64,000 nt of DNA from Tisiphia sp964030975 (GCF_964030975.1 NZ_CAXIQH010000001.1:1054001-1118000), one strand, 5' to 3'. Counted from the first letter of the stretch, positions 46,720 to 58,807 are shown. A program made the numbers and translations. The notes: a model not told the origin generated them from the sequence alone.

Positions 46720-46880
46720 CTTCACACAGGGTAACAAATCCTGTAGCTGTTTAACAAGTTGATAAAACTGAAAACTAAATACACACTGCGATAATAAAAA
46801 TTCTATGATCGCGAGTGGATACTGTATAGTGCAGAATTAGTTCTGTACACATCGTACAATCTCAAGTTTGAAAAAATTAA

Positions 46881-49658
<2,778 letters not shown>

Positions 49659-49739
49659 GCTGAGGTTGTACTTTGTGTACAGCATTAATTCTGTAATAAT
49701 CATACCAAGTTTTCAGTTTTATCAACAACTCAAATTTTT

Positions 49740-49880
49740 TCTGCTAGCATAAGTCAAAGATAGCCCTCGGAATTTTTAGAAGAAACGAAGTCGAGCATCA
49801 CAGCGTACATAAACGTACGTGAGAAGTGGAGGCGAGTTTCGACGCCAAAATTACCAACTAGATTGACTTATGATATAAAA
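49740..49880. repeat. Rickettsia palindromic element-like repeat between 23S and 5S
   Basis: CTAGCATAAGTCAA... and ...TTGACTTATGATA flank a palindrome with 'cagcgtacataaacgtacgtgag', the same core as in the in-frame element in the terminase gene. It sits in the transcribed spacer. Confidence 0.6.
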
Positions 49881-49893
49881 AATTTGTATTGCT

Positions 49894-50011
49894 AGCTTGG
49901 TGGTTATAGCACGAGTGAAACACCCGATCCCATACCGAACTCGAACGTGAAACCTCGTAGCGCTGATGGTACTATGCCCTGAGGCATGGGAGAGTAAGTC
50001 ACTGCCAAGCT
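49894..50011 (+). rRNA. rrf: 5S ribosomal RNA
   Basis: 'GATCCCATACCGAACTCG', 'CGTAGCGCTGATGGTACTATG' and 'GGGAGAGTAAGTCACTGCCAAGCTT' are typical 5S segments, and AGCTTGG at the 5' end pairs with CCAAGCT at the 3' end. Flanking TTGTATTGC and GCAATACAAG extend the stem and are followed by a T-run (TTTTTTTATG), which should act as a terminator. Confidence 0.95.
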
Positions 50012-50034
50012 TGCAATACAAGTTTTTTTATGAA
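50012..50034 (+). terminator. Terminator of the 23S-5S unit
   Basis: GCAATACAAG pairs with TTGTATTGC just before the 5S gene and is followed by GTTTTTTTATG. The hairpin may serve both in 5S processing and in termination. Confidence 0.5.
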
Positions 50035-50069
50035 GGCTATGCATCTTGATTAAACCTTTGTATACGCAA

Positions 50070-50215
50070 ATGATTTGGAGAATTGGATTTGAAAATGAGG
50101 AGCGAGTATATGAGGTACGTGAGTATGCGAGTCCCTGATATATTCAAAAAATAATTTTTCAAAGCAGAAGAGTATATTCCAATTCTTAAAATCATTTGAG
50201 TATAGTTATATTTCT
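50070..50215. repeat. RPE-like repeat, also found between the NB-ARC genes
   Basis: 'gaggagcgagtatatgaggtacgtgagtatgcgagtccctg' and 'gtatattccaattcttaaaatcatttgagtatag' match in part the repeats at about 61210-61365 and 63750-63900 in the opposite sense. No gene is seen here. Confidence 0.5.
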
Positions 50216-50344
50216 TGTAAGAGGAACTTTTAAAAGCTAAATCATCTACTAATAATAATCCGTATATTCTATTTATTTTTAACAATTGTCTTTTTGAAAA
50301 TATCATGGATTAGCATAGCCACATACGTTTATTTAGAACCATAG

Positions 50345-50580
50345 TACCCTACATTTTTTATTCTATCGTAAAAATAGCAAAAAATTATAAGGATATTATG
50401 CTACACAAGCGTCATTGCGAGGAGTGTGTAAGCACGACGAAGCAATCCACTTCTGGTCTTTTGGATTGCTTCGTCGCCTAAAGTAGCTCCTCGCAATGAC
50501 AGTTAGAGATCGGTTTTTCTCCTTAAATTGGTACATTATGTCGAATTACACTTTCACTACAAAATAAAAAATGTAGGGTA
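50345..50580. mobile_element. 236-bp MITE (type B), copy 1
   Basis: The inverted ends are TACCCTACATTTTTTATTC and its inverse near 50560-50580. The inside holds one long GTCATTGCGAGGAGTG / CTCCTCGCAATGAC hairpin. An inverted copy lies at 52352-52725, where a type A MITE has entered one end. Confidence 0.65.
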
Positions 50581-50587
50581 TGATTTA

Positions 50588-50723
50588 TAGTTATGCTCAT
50601 AGGATTAGGTGATAAAGAACATAACGATTGTAAGTTGTCATTCCCGCGAAGGCGGGAATCTAGATACCTGCTTTCGCAGGTATGACACAAAGTTTGTATC
50701 ACCTAATTCAATAGGTTTCACTA
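50588..50723. mobile_element. 136-bp TA-flanked MITE (type A), copy 2
   Basis: Same ends, length and TA flanks (50586-50587, 50724-50725) as copy 1; differences are few and lie in the central hairpin. Confidence 0.75.
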
Positions 50724-50743
50724 TATAACTCCTAGCACGCTTG

Positions 50744-51603
50744 CAGGGCAGTTTAAAAGTCGCAACTAATAGTAAAAACCAGTTTTATTTAGGTAAGTAT
50801 TCGTCATTGCGAGGAGCCGCAAAGCGGCTACGCGGCAATCCAAAAATTGCAGCGGTAAAAATAAAACAGCAAACTGTTTATTTGGATCGCCACGCCACTT
50901 CGTGGCTCGCGATGACAACCACTTGTTTCTGTAATTTAGTATTTCTATTATTAGTTGCGACTTTTAGTGTGCCACGAAGTGTAAATAGTCTAGCTGTTGA
51001 GAGAGCAGCCTTAGAAGTGTCGACCTAACACACTAAGTATCGAGTCTTGAGCTGATTATAGTAATATAATTGGTTAAGCGTAGACAGAGATGTTATAGAC
51101 CGTAAGCCGAAAGGTTAAAGTGATTGAGCCTCGTTAAGCAATTCTTTTGGGATCGCAGACTGTGTTAAAAGGCAGGAATGCAACATAACACATACCATAA
51201 ATAGGCAGGTATGTGTTAGATCTCCGGGGTCTAAGAGCATGGTATGTAATAAAAGTCTATTTATAAACGTGGGATATCCTATATTTTCTCTTAAGTTAGG
51301 AGTATTAGCCGACAAGTATAAAAGCAAGGGAGCTGAAAAGAAATATAGGAAGTCAGAATCAGCATAGTACTGAGGAAGTTAGGTAATGCTAATGGAGGGA
51401 AGGCTGGTGGGTAAGTTCGACTAACACAGGGAAACGTTATGAAAGCACAGACTTTCAATAATTAACGGTAACTAAACTGTGTTGGATAGCCAAAGCAATT
51501 AGGTGAATGAATTTATCTTGAGCCCATTGCGGGAAAACCGCACGATGAGGTTCTAACGAGGGGCATAAGTGGTGACGCTTACGTCTACTCTATAACTGCC
51601 CTG
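50744..51603. mobile_element. MITE type C, copy 2, interrupted by a group II intron
   Basis: The left end is CAGGGCAGTTTAAAAGTCGC and the right end ATTAGTTGCGACTTTTA + AACTGCCCTG, split by the intron. A 9-bp target duplication GCACGCTTG flanks the whole unit (50735-50743 and 51604-51612). Without the intron the element is 233 bp, close to copy 1 (236 bp). Confidence 0.8.
50967..51593 (+). ncRNA. ORF-less group II intron (627 nt)
   Basis: The element starts GTGTGCC and ends CTACTCTAT, as group II introns do (GUGYG...AY). Domain V is at 51520-51553: 34 nt, GAGCC...GGTTC closing a stem, with a GCGG-GAAAA-CCGC tip. A domain VI-like stem follows. Exon pairing is exact: EBS1 TAAAAGTC (51250-51257) is the complement of the last 8 exon bases GACTTTTA (50959-50966), and EBS2 GCAAC (51180-51184) pairs with the adjacent GTTGC (50954-50958). 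Joining the exons restores the MITE end seen intact at 2565-2594. No reverse transcriptase frame is present, so movement would need a maturase in trans. Confidence 0.88.
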
Positions 51604-51700
51604 GCACGCTTGTCATTCAATTTCAATTCTTTAAATTATTCAACTATGTTATTATATAAGATTATATCAAAAAATTAGACTAAAAAAAGAGGAGGAGGTT

Positions 51701-52249
51701 ATGCATCATATTAACAATAAATTTTACATGCCACTAGTGACGTTGCTTTGTATATTTACTTATTTATTAAATTTCTTTAATAAAATATCTCAGTGTTCCT
51801 TAGTATTTGTGTTTTTAGCTTTAACTACCAATATTATATCTGAGCTATATGGCAAGAAAAAAGCTATGATTGCTGTAGTGTTGAGTACAATAGTAGGATT
51901 TGCTTTGTTATGGAATTTAGATTGTTATATCAATGGTCGTGTTATTAAGGGAGTTGTGTTTGCATCTTTTGTATCTGTATTGCTGTCAATATATTGTAGT
52001 ACAAGTGTATTTTTACAGCTTAAGCCAGCATATTCTTTTAATAGCAGGAATTTTATCAGTTTAATAGTATGTGCCATTGTAGATGGTGTTGTAATGTCAG
52101 GATTTTTCATAAATATATTTTCTACAACTAGAGTTTTATCGATCTTTTATCAAGAAGTATTATTTAAATGTATATATTCATTAGCAGCTTATATATGTAT
52201 ATTTGCCGGATTATCTTTAGTTCACAAAGTACATGAAATGAGGGGATAA
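51701..52249 (+). CDS. VUT/YhhQ-family transporter, short form
   Basis: The 182-aa protein follows an AGAGGAGGAGG ribosome site. It has 5-6 membrane segments and the family's 'VFLALTTNIISELYGKKKAM' (usual form FPxxFLxxDvxtEvYGkkxA), typical of the YhhQ/VUT queuosine-precursor transporter family. 'NFISLIVCAIVDGVVMSGFFI' fits the conserved (R)...D segment of the second half. It is shorter than most members (about 210-230 aa). The substrate is presumably a deazaguanine base used for tRNA queuosine, which intracellular bacteria take from the host. Confidence 0.8.
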   Translation: MHHINNKFYMPLVTLLCIFTYLLNFFNKISQCSLVFVFLALTTNIISELYGKKKAMIAVVLSTIVGFALLWNLDCYINGRVIKGVVFASFVSVLLSIYCSTSVFLQLKPAYSFNSRNFISLIVCAIVDGVVMSGFFINIFSTTRVLSIFYQEVLFKCIYSLAAYICIFAGLSLVHKVHEMRG

Positions 52250-52351
52250 AATAATAGGTAATGCTTGCTCAAAGATCTATATTCGTCTATTTAGCTGATT
52301 AATAAATAGTCGCTCCGTCAAAAAGGTTGTAGGTATGAGAGGTAATACACA

Positions 52352-52725
52352 TACCCTACATTTTTTATTTTGTAGTGAAAGTGTAATTCGACATAATGTA
52401 TCAATTTAAGAAAAAAAACCGATCTCTAACTGTCATTACGAGGAGCCACTTTAGGCGACGAATCAATCCAAAAGACCAGAAGTGGATTGCTTCGTCGTGC
52501 TTACACACTCCTCGCAATGACGCTTGTGTAGCATAATATCCTTATAATTTTTTGCTATTTTTACGATATAGTTATGCTCATAGGATTAGGTGATAAAGAA
52601 CATAACGATTGTAAGTTGTCATTCCCGCGAAGGCGGGAATCTAGATACCTGCTTTCGCAAGGTTAACACAAAGTTTGTATCACCTAATTCAATAGGTTTC
52701 ACTATAGAATGAAAAATGTAGGGTA
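52352..52725. mobile_element. MITE type B, copy 2 (inverted), with nested type A MITE
   Basis: TACCCTACATTTTTTATTT at 52352 and ATGTAGGGTA ending at 52725 bound the unit. A 136-bp type A MITE sits at 52569-52704; taking it out with one TA restores 'TTACGATAGAATGAAAAATG', the same as copy 1 in the other sense. Confidence 0.75.
52569..52704. mobile_element. 136-bp TA-flanked MITE (type A), copy 3
   Basis: TA flanks lie at 52567-52568 and 52705-52706. The element is inserted in the end of the type B MITE, so type A moved after type B. Confidence 0.8.
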
Positions 52726-52928
52726 TGTTATGCACTCCTCGCAATGACGGAAAAGCTATTTAAGCTCTGTAAAGATTTCTAAAGTGACCTAATTTTGGCT
52801 ATTTTTTGCTACGAATAAACATGATTTTCTTGAAATAGGTACACTATTCCTTCAAAAATCCTATTTATTCTCACTAAAAAATAGCTCAAAATATAGATCA
52901 ATTAGAAACATTCACAGAGCCTAGCACC

Positions 52929-53388
52929 TTAACGGGTTAGCCTATAATAATGTATTGCTTTAAAAAACATGATTCCCAATGCCCAGCTTGAGATTATTAA
53001 TTCTATTATTTTATATTTTGTAGCTAGCTCTGGATTTACAGCGTGCATATACCCAAAAAAATATTTGATTGAAAAGATGATGATTATCAATACAAATGGT
53101 TGCCATGAGCCTGGAATAATTATTTTATTATTATTAATTGTATAGGAGGTTTGCCAAAAAATTGCCAATTAACAATAATTGAGACAATCAGTACTATAAA
53201 AAATAACATTAAGTCTTTCACATTAGAATATCCCTTTATAGAAAATAACAAGAAAACAACAGGAACAATAAATAATCTTGGTGGTGAGATAATTCTTTGC
53301 TTAGTTGCTTTAACTCCTATAAAAATTAAGTAACCAAATAATAAATATACATATAATGGTGTAGCCTTTAAAAATATAAGATTTGCAT
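52929..53388 (-). pseudogene. DUF6622-family membrane protein, frameshifted
   Basis: The first part reads 'ATPLYVYLLFGYLIFIGVKATKQR', then 'SPPRLFIVPVVFLLF', with no ATG in frame at its start. After about residue 65 the sense moves to another frame ('NNNKIIIPGSWQPFVLIIIIFSIKYFFGYMHAV', 52929-53168). Together they follow the DUF6622 pattern (TPxxVxxLLxxLxxxGxxxxxxR...LPxxxxxxS...PGSWxPLxLIxxxFxxKYxxGY). One frameshift near 53165 and a lost start make it a pseudogene. Function of the family is unknown. Confidence 0.7.
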
Positions 53389-53708
53389 GTTTGTCCCTTA
53401 TATAGTTAATCCGTTAAGGTTCTAGATAGATTCTCCGTCATTGCGAGGAGCCACTTTAGTGGTGACGAAGCAATCCTGTTTTTTGTCATCCCTGCGAAAG
53501 CAGGGATCTAAAATAGTGGACAAAAAGCCCTGAGATATTATAGATTCCTGCCTACGCAGGAATGACATCCTTTTAAACATAGCAGATGTTGTATCTTTAG
53601 ACTTTTGACGGGGGGACTAATTCATCAACGCTAAAGTGGCTTTTCGCTAATAGACGGCAGCTTTCTGTATAGTCAATTAATCTTCAGCAATAATAGATCA
53701 TTACTTCT
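53389..53708. repeat. Non-coding stretch with two hairpin repeats
   Basis: 'CCGTCATTGCGAGGAGCCAC...GACGAAGCAATCC' (53434-53475) and 'GTCATCCCTGCGAAAGCAGGGATCTA ... TAGATTCCTGCCTACGCAGGAATGACA' (53484-53568) are both hairpin repeats. No gene is seen. Confidence 0.5.
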
Positions 53709-55007
53709 TTATTCGTATAATAAATATTCAGCAATAAACTTGGATGGGTTTTTTATTGGGTCTAATATTTTCTTAAATCCTTTTCTGTTACAGGTTGATG
53801 TAAATAATTTACATTTTATTTTCTTAAAATAACTACTCTTTTCTTCGCTTTCATAGAAAGCCGAATAATTATTTTGCCTAATATAATCTATATGTCTTAT
53901 TATATCATATGGATTATATGCTAAATAAACATATTTTTTTAATTCACGTGATAATTGATTACTATTAAACTCATTATTCCAACCATTACTTAAGTAAATT
54001 ATAGGCTTATCTGCTACAACTACTTCTGCAAGAGCAGAAGTTCCATCACTTATTACAATATCTGCAGAAAGTATATCATTCACTAAAGAAGTGTTGGTAC
54101 TATCAGAAATAGTAATATTTTGTACGCTTCTGAACTTTGTAAAAATTTGATTAATTTCTTCTTGGGTTAAAAATCCTATGCTATTAGCAGAAAAGAATAA
54201 ATGTTGATGGGGTCTTATAATAAAATTTATATTTGGATTTTGTAGTGCATAATTATAAAAAAAATAATGATAATTCAAGAAAGTTGAACCACCTTCAAAT
54301 AGATCTCTAAATTGAAAGGATAACATCCACCTTGGTAACCATAAAATGGTTTCTGGAACCTTTTTTTTGAGATTAGAGCTAATACCCTCTCTAACTTCTT
54401 TATAAGTTTGATACCCTGAAACAATAACACGATCTTTTGGAAAACCATATCTTTTAATATAAATATCTTTTGTACTTTCTGAATCAACAAATACTAAATC
54501 CATACTATTTGGTAAACCTTTATCATTTATTTGATCTTGATGGAAAATGTGAGGACCATAAGGAATATATACTATTTTTTTTGCAATTTTTTTAAGAGTT
54601 GAAGGGATAAAGTGAGGATCTAAAATTGAACCATTATAAGAATGATAGGGATTCTGAGTAAAAATATAATCTGGTTTATATGATTCAATAGTCTCGCATT
54701 TTGTATAAGGTTCTACCTGTCCGCAAGGATAGAGTACATCATTACTATCAAATTTTGCTGTGAACGTCATATCTATGTTTACATTATAGTGTCCATTATA
54801 TAATGGAATAGCAACAATTTTTACATCATGTCCTGTTTCTTTCATTGCTTTATACAGGGCATACACTCCTTTCCCACCATTAGTTTCTGTATGTACTATA
54901 AACATTATTTTTTTAGGAATTGGAATCTTATTTTTTCCAAATAATGCAAAAAATATTATTGAAATTAGAGCAAAAAAGACAATAGATATTAAGAATTTTG
55001 TTTTCAT
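53709..55007 (-). CDS. CDP-glycerol glycerophosphotransferase-like protein
   Basis: The 432-aa protein has an N-terminal membrane anchor ('FLISIVFFALISIIFFALFG') and a GT-B-like body. 'KIMFIVHTETNGGKGVYALYKAMKETGHDVKIV' is a Rossmann-type opening. 'NINFIIRPHQHLFF', 'ADIVISDGTSALAEVVVADKPIIYLSNGW' and 'YLAYNPYDI' match the CDP-glycerol:poly(glycerophosphate) transferase (TagB/SpsB-like) pattern, including the His of RPH and the (S)D(G/Y)S segment. It probably adds a polyol-phosphate or sugar to a surface polymer. No neighbours of a surface-polymer cluster are seen. Confidence 0.75.
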   Translation of the reverse strand: MKTKFLISIVFFALISIIFFALFGKNKIPIPKKIMFIVHTETNGGKGVYALYKAMKETGHDVKIVAIPLYNGHYNVNIDMTFTAKFDSNDVLYPCGQVEPYTKCETIESYKPDYIFTQNPYHSYNGSILDPHFIPSTLKKIAKKIVYIPYGPHIFHQDQINDKGLPNSMDLVFVDSESTKDIYIKRYGFPKDRVIVSGYQTYKEVREGISSNLKKKVPETILWLPRWMLSFQFRDLFEGGSTFLNYHYFFYNYALQNPNINFIIRPHQHLFFSANSIGFLTQEEINQIFTKFRSVQNITISDSTNTSLVNDILSADIVISDGTSALAEVVVADKPIIYLSNGWNNEFNSNQLSRELKKYVYLAYNPYDIIRHIDYIRQNNYSAFYESEEKSSYFKKIKCKLFTSTCNRKGFKKILDPIKNPSKFIAEYLLYE

Positions 55008-55129
55008 ATAGGGCTCATATAGGGCTAAGTAATTATTTATAATATCCTGCAGTAATAAACAAGGCTGTTCAAAAGTCTGACTACAATATTTATATTAGAA
55101 ATCTTACAATTTGTAAATACTATTTATTA

Positions 55130-55231
55130 TAGCACATAACATATATGTTCGTATTAAATAAAAGAGATTCTGTATTTGAGGCAAGTTATAGAATGTTAAA
55201 AATAATGTATGAGCATATATGTTATGTGCTA
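55130..55231. mobile_element. IS630 deletion derivative (MITE)
   Basis: The ends are TAGCACATAACATATATG and its inverse (CATATATGTTATGTGCTA), variants of the IS630 ends in this window. The inside (TTCTGTATTTGAGGCAAG ... ATAATGTATGA) is the last part of the IS630 transposase gene. A TA lies on both sides. It could be moved by the full-length IS630 copies. Confidence 0.8.
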
Positions 55232-55233
55232 TA

Positions 55234-55369
55234 TAGTGAAACCTATTGAATTAGGTGATACAAACTTTGTGTTAACCTTGCGAAAGCAGGTATCTAGATT
55301 CCCGCCTTCGCGGGAATGACAACTTACAATTGTTATGTTCTTTATCACCTAATCCTATGAGCATAACTA
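55234..55369. mobile_element. 136-bp TA-flanked MITE (type A), copy 4 (inverted)
   Basis: The element lies directly against the IS630 derivative, with TA at 55232-55233 and 55370-55371. The 14-bp TGTTATGTGCTATA occurs on both sides. The remaining gap to 55533 shows no gene. Confidence 0.75.
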
Positions 55370-55533
55370 TATGTTATGTGCTATAGAACTCCAGCTCTAA
55401 AATAAATTATGATTATCCTCAATTATAGTTAATGAGATTAGTATTTATCCATGCAAAATGTATTTTCCAAAGGCTAATAAGTATGCGACTTTAAAAAGAT
55501 GTGGGTTAATAGTAAGGCAATGACGGAGTAACG

Positions 55534-58500
55534 CTATTCAGGTTCACTATAACTAGTAGTCATGAAACTGGCATCTTCTAACCATAAAATTTTGCAAATG
55601 ATTTCATTGTCAGGATACAGCTTAGCTACTATATGTCGGTAAAAATTCAACTGATCAATATAAGACTCCTTAACTAATTGACAGCTTTTAGGTGGTTTGG
55701 CATCGGATTTGTAATCAATAATGGTTATTTTCTTTGTATCAATGGCAAGTAGATCAATCCTTCCTATTTTAACATCATCATTTAGATTTATTCCTATCGT
55801 TATCTCAGTTTTTAGTTCTTGAGAAATAAGTGTCATAAATTCTGCATTATTTAGTAACTTATCAATATTCTTATGAATTTTCTCTTGTAAAATTGCTGGT
55901 AACTTTTCAATAAATGGGTGGGTGTGCATACTAGAAAAATCATTAATCTTTACGGCATCTTCTAGAATTTTATGAAATATCCTACCATATTCCAAATGAT
56001 CATTAACTATAAGAGGAGAGTTAACTGAATAATTTTTCTTGGTATCTTTGGTAATTTTATTAATAAGAAAAAGGTTTGGTATCCATTTAATGTCATTCCC
56101 GCGTAGGCGGGAATCTATATCCCTGCTTTCGCAAGGGTAACATCCGTCGTTGGTATTATTCCCACTTTCTTCAATGTTATCCCTGCTTTCGTAATGATGA
56201 CACCCCTCATCAATAACCGTTTCATAAACTATAATACCATTCTCATATAGCTTACCATGCATATTCATTGTTCTAGAAACTAACTCATACCAACAATTTT
56301 GTGGTAGCTTATTACCACTTGCCTGATAACCACATATCACTAAATGATCTTCTGCTCTGGTCATTGCCACATAAAGTAGCCTGATATATTCTTGTAAGTC
56401 TCTTTGTTGTTCCTGTTCCTTAAGAGCTTTAAGAAATTCTGGGCTATTAGATGATTGAGTGGCAGAGAACATATTACCATCTTGATCCCAAATAAATTTA
56501 TTGCTATTAGTTGGCACTGAGCTAGTGTCACAAAGAATAACAATCGGTGCTTGTAGCCCTTTAGAAGCATGGACGGTCATGACCTTTATCTTACTTGACG
56601 ATTCTAAGTTCCGTTTAATATCAATTTTGTTATTTTCAAACCAATAAACAAAGCTTTGTAGTGAGCTATCTATATTACTGGCATAATTAGCACTTAAATA
56701 TATTAATTCATTTATTACATCATTACTATCAAACCCATTAGACTCAACTAGAATTTTCCTAATATCCAAACAATCGACGATCAATGAGAAAAAATTCCCA
56801 CAATTGCTAACTTTGTATAGCTGTAAAAAATAACATAATTTATTATATATATTTGTATATTCTGGTATAGTTTGTAGATATGTCCAAATAGAATTTTTTC
56901 CACGAGAAATTGCAATCAACTGTATTTCTTGTTCACTCATGCCGATTATTGGTGATTTTAACAAAGCAATCAAATTCAAATCATCTTGAGGTAGTAGTAC
57001 AAATTTTGCTATGGCTATTAAGTCTAATACTGACAAACTTTTATCTAAAGTGATTCGGTCGACATCTTCTACTTGTAAACCATGTTGCTTAAGACAGTTA
57101 ATAATTGCAAAAATCAGCTCATCCCTCTTGCGTACTAAAATCATAAAATCTGATTCTTTAACTGGCGAATTAGTAGCATGTAGAATTCTTTGGCTTGCTA
57201 TCTGACTTTTTATAAAATTAGCAATTTGTTCTGCAAGTACTTGCTGAGCAAATTTTGATTCATTATGCTCTTCTGGTAAAGACCAAAATAATTTAGTCTC
57301 TTTCTTCCCTCTAACTATTGGCCAAAGTTCGACTCTACCTTTATCAGTTTGACGAAATGGCAAAATTTTAGGATTCTCAGAGGGAAATAATTGAGGGGTA
57401 GTATTTTTAATTTGTTGTAAAATTAGGTAGACAATATCGATAATTCTTTCGGTAGATCTATAAGACCATTCAAGAGTAATATTTTTAAAATTCTTATTTG
57501 CCTCAGAGAATTTTTTATACAAATTTTCATTAACATAATTAAAAGAGCTAAGATTTGCTCCTTGGAAGCTAAAAATTGACTGTTTTTCATCGCCTACGAC
57601 AAAAATAGTGCTTTTTTTATGCTTAGTGGCAGAACAAAATTCTGCTATAATTGCAGTGATAATGGTCCATTGTTCCGGGCTAGTATCTTGTGCTTCATCA
57701 ACAAGTAAATGCTCAACCCCGCCATCAAGTTTATATGACACCCAACTTTTTGTAGTATCATCTGTCAATAATAATTGTGTCAAATAAATTAAATCATCAT
57801 AATCGAGCAGACTGTGGGCAGTTTTGTAGGAATCATATTTATCAAGAAAAAGCTTTGCTAAATTACGCAATAAATTTGAATAATTCTCCATATCTTGCAT
57901 TTTAGCTTGCTGCTCTAACTGAAAAATTTTCTCTTGAATATATTCAAGCTCATTCAATAACTTTGGATATTTTGTTGCTATAGATTTAGGCAACATATTC
58001 TTACGTTTAGTATATTCTTTCGTAAGAAAAAATTGTTGAATTTCCTGATCTAGGTTAATAGCTATTGAATATTTTGCAAGTAATTGTCGAGCCTTATCAT
58101 AAAGATTTGATAATTGTTCAGGAATGTAAGAACTAATAGTTTGATGTTCCTTATACTCCATTTGCTTAGCAAATAATTTCTTAAACTTAATCTTTTGCTG
58201 AATTATTTCAGAGAAAATATCATTTATGGTTACTTCATGGAAGTTTGTTAAAAAAAAACTAATCAACTCGTTATAAGTTGGATCTAAATAGATTTGGTTT
58301 CTTATTTTGTTAACAACCCCTTGTGCTGTGATCTCGTCGAGAATCTGAAATTCTGGATTAATACTCGCTTCAAAAGGAAATAATTTAAGCATCCTTTGAC
58401 AGAAAGCATGAATAGTATAAATGTTAATCCCATCTTCAGAGTTTAGTAGTCTGTAATATAAAGTTTTGGTATGTTGCAGCTCACTTTCTAAAGGCTCCCT

Positions 58501-58761
58501 GGCAAGTAATAAACCTAACTCTTTAGTCAACTTAGTATTTCCCTCTACAGCAAACTTAGCAAGTTTATTTCTAATTCTACTCTGCATTTCAAGGGCAGCT
58601 GCATTAGTGAAAGTTAAGCATAAGATTTTGTTAAATGGAGTCCCATTAATTAGTAACCTGAGTACTCTATCTGTTAGGATTTTGGTTTTACCTGTACCCG
58701 CTGAGGCAGAGACCCAAACAGAATATTCGGGGTCTGATGCTTGTTGTTGTAATTCATTCAT
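55534..58761 (-). CDS. addA: AddA-type double-strand break repair helicase-nuclease
   Basis: The 1075-aa protein is a UvrD-type SF1 helicase with 'SASAGTGKTKILTDRVLRLL' (Walker A, residues about 18-37), 'LTFTNAAALEMQSRI', 'LLVDEAQDTSPEQWTII' (Walker B), 'VVGDEKQSIFSFQGA', 'VMTVHASKGLQAPIVIL' and 'LLYVAMTRAEDHLVI'. The C-terminal PD-(D/E)XK nuclease has 'GRIDLLAIDTKKITIIDYKSD'. It would process DNA ends with AddB, which is not in the window. Around residues 855-890 the peptide 'CYPCESRDIDSRLRGND' is the translation of a palindromic repeat inserted in frame between helicase and nuclease. Confidence 0.93.
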   Translation of the reverse strand: MNELQQQASDPEYSVWVSASAGTGKTKILTDRVLRLLINGTPFNKILCLTFTNAAALEMQSRIRNKLAKFAVEGNTKLTKELGLLLAREPLESELQHTKTLYYRLLNSEDGINIYTIHAFCQRMLKLFPFEASINPEFQILDEITAQGVVNKIRNQIYLDPTYNELISFFLTNFHEVTINDIFSEIIQQKIKFKKLFAKQMEYKEHQTISSYIPEQLSNLYDKARQLLAKYSIAINLDQEIQQFFLTKEYTKRKNMLPKSIATKYPKLLNELEYIQEKIFQLEQQAKMQDMENYSNLLRNLAKLFLDKYDSYKTAHSLLDYDDLIYLTQLLLTDDTTKSWVSYKLDGGVEHLLVDEAQDTSPEQWTIITAIIAEFCSATKHKKSTIFVVGDEKQSIFSFQGANLSSFNYVNENLYKKFSEANKNFKNITLEWSYRSTERIIDIVYLILQQIKNTTPQLFPSENPKILPFRQTDKGRVELWPIVRGKKETKLFWSLPEEHNESKFAQQVLAEQIANFIKSQIASQRILHATNSPVKESDFMILVRKRDELIFAIINCLKQHGLQVEDVDRITLDKSLSVLDLIAIAKFVLLPQDDLNLIALLKSPIIGMSEQEIQLIAISRGKNSIWTYLQTIPEYTNIYNKLCYFLQLYKVSNCGNFFSLIVDCLDIRKILVESNGFDSNDVINELIYLSANYASNIDSSLQSFVYWFENNKIDIKRNLESSSKIKVMTVHASKGLQAPIVILCDTSSVPTNSNKFIWDQDGNMFSATQSSNSPEFLKALKEQEQQRDLQEYIRLLYVAMTRAEDHLVICGYQASGNKLPQNCWYELVSRTMNMHGKLYENGIIVYETVIDEGCHHYESRDNIEESGNNTNDGCYPCESRDIDSRLRGNDIKWIPNLFLINKITKDTKKNYSVNSPLIVNDHLEYGRIFHKILEDAVKINDFSSMHTHPFIEKLPAILQEKIHKNIDKLLNNAEFMTLISQELKTEITIGINLNDDVKIGRIDLLAIDTKKITIIDYKSDAKPPKSCQLVKESYIDQLNFYRHIVAKLYPDNEIICKILWLEDASFMTTSYSEPE
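56085..56215 (-). repeat. In-frame palindromic repeats inside addA
   Basis: CATTCCCGCGTAGGCGGGAAT with CTATATCCCTGCTTTCGCAAG (56093-56142) is the same hairpin repeat as in the intergenic regions; a degenerate second copy lies at about 56175-56205. Both are read in frame and give 'CYPCESRDIDSRLRGND' and 'CHHYESRDN'. Confidence 0.85.
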
Positions 58762-58807
58762 TTTTTAAAAGGAGTCCTATTATTTAAAGCAGAAGAGTAT
58801 ATCTAAT

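Noticed and set aside
44282..46880. A tRNA gene as attachment site near the integrase
   Set aside because: No tRNA-like cloverleaf or TTCGA-type T-loop could be found on either side of the integrase.
50741..51028. A 95-codon frame over MITE and intron start
   Set aside because: It reads through the MITE hairpin and the 5' end of the group II intron, both non-coding.
51050..51590. First considered as a structured regulatory RNA or degraded rRNA
   Set aside because: Domain V, the GTGTG/CTAT ends and the EBS/IBS pairings identify it as a group II intron.
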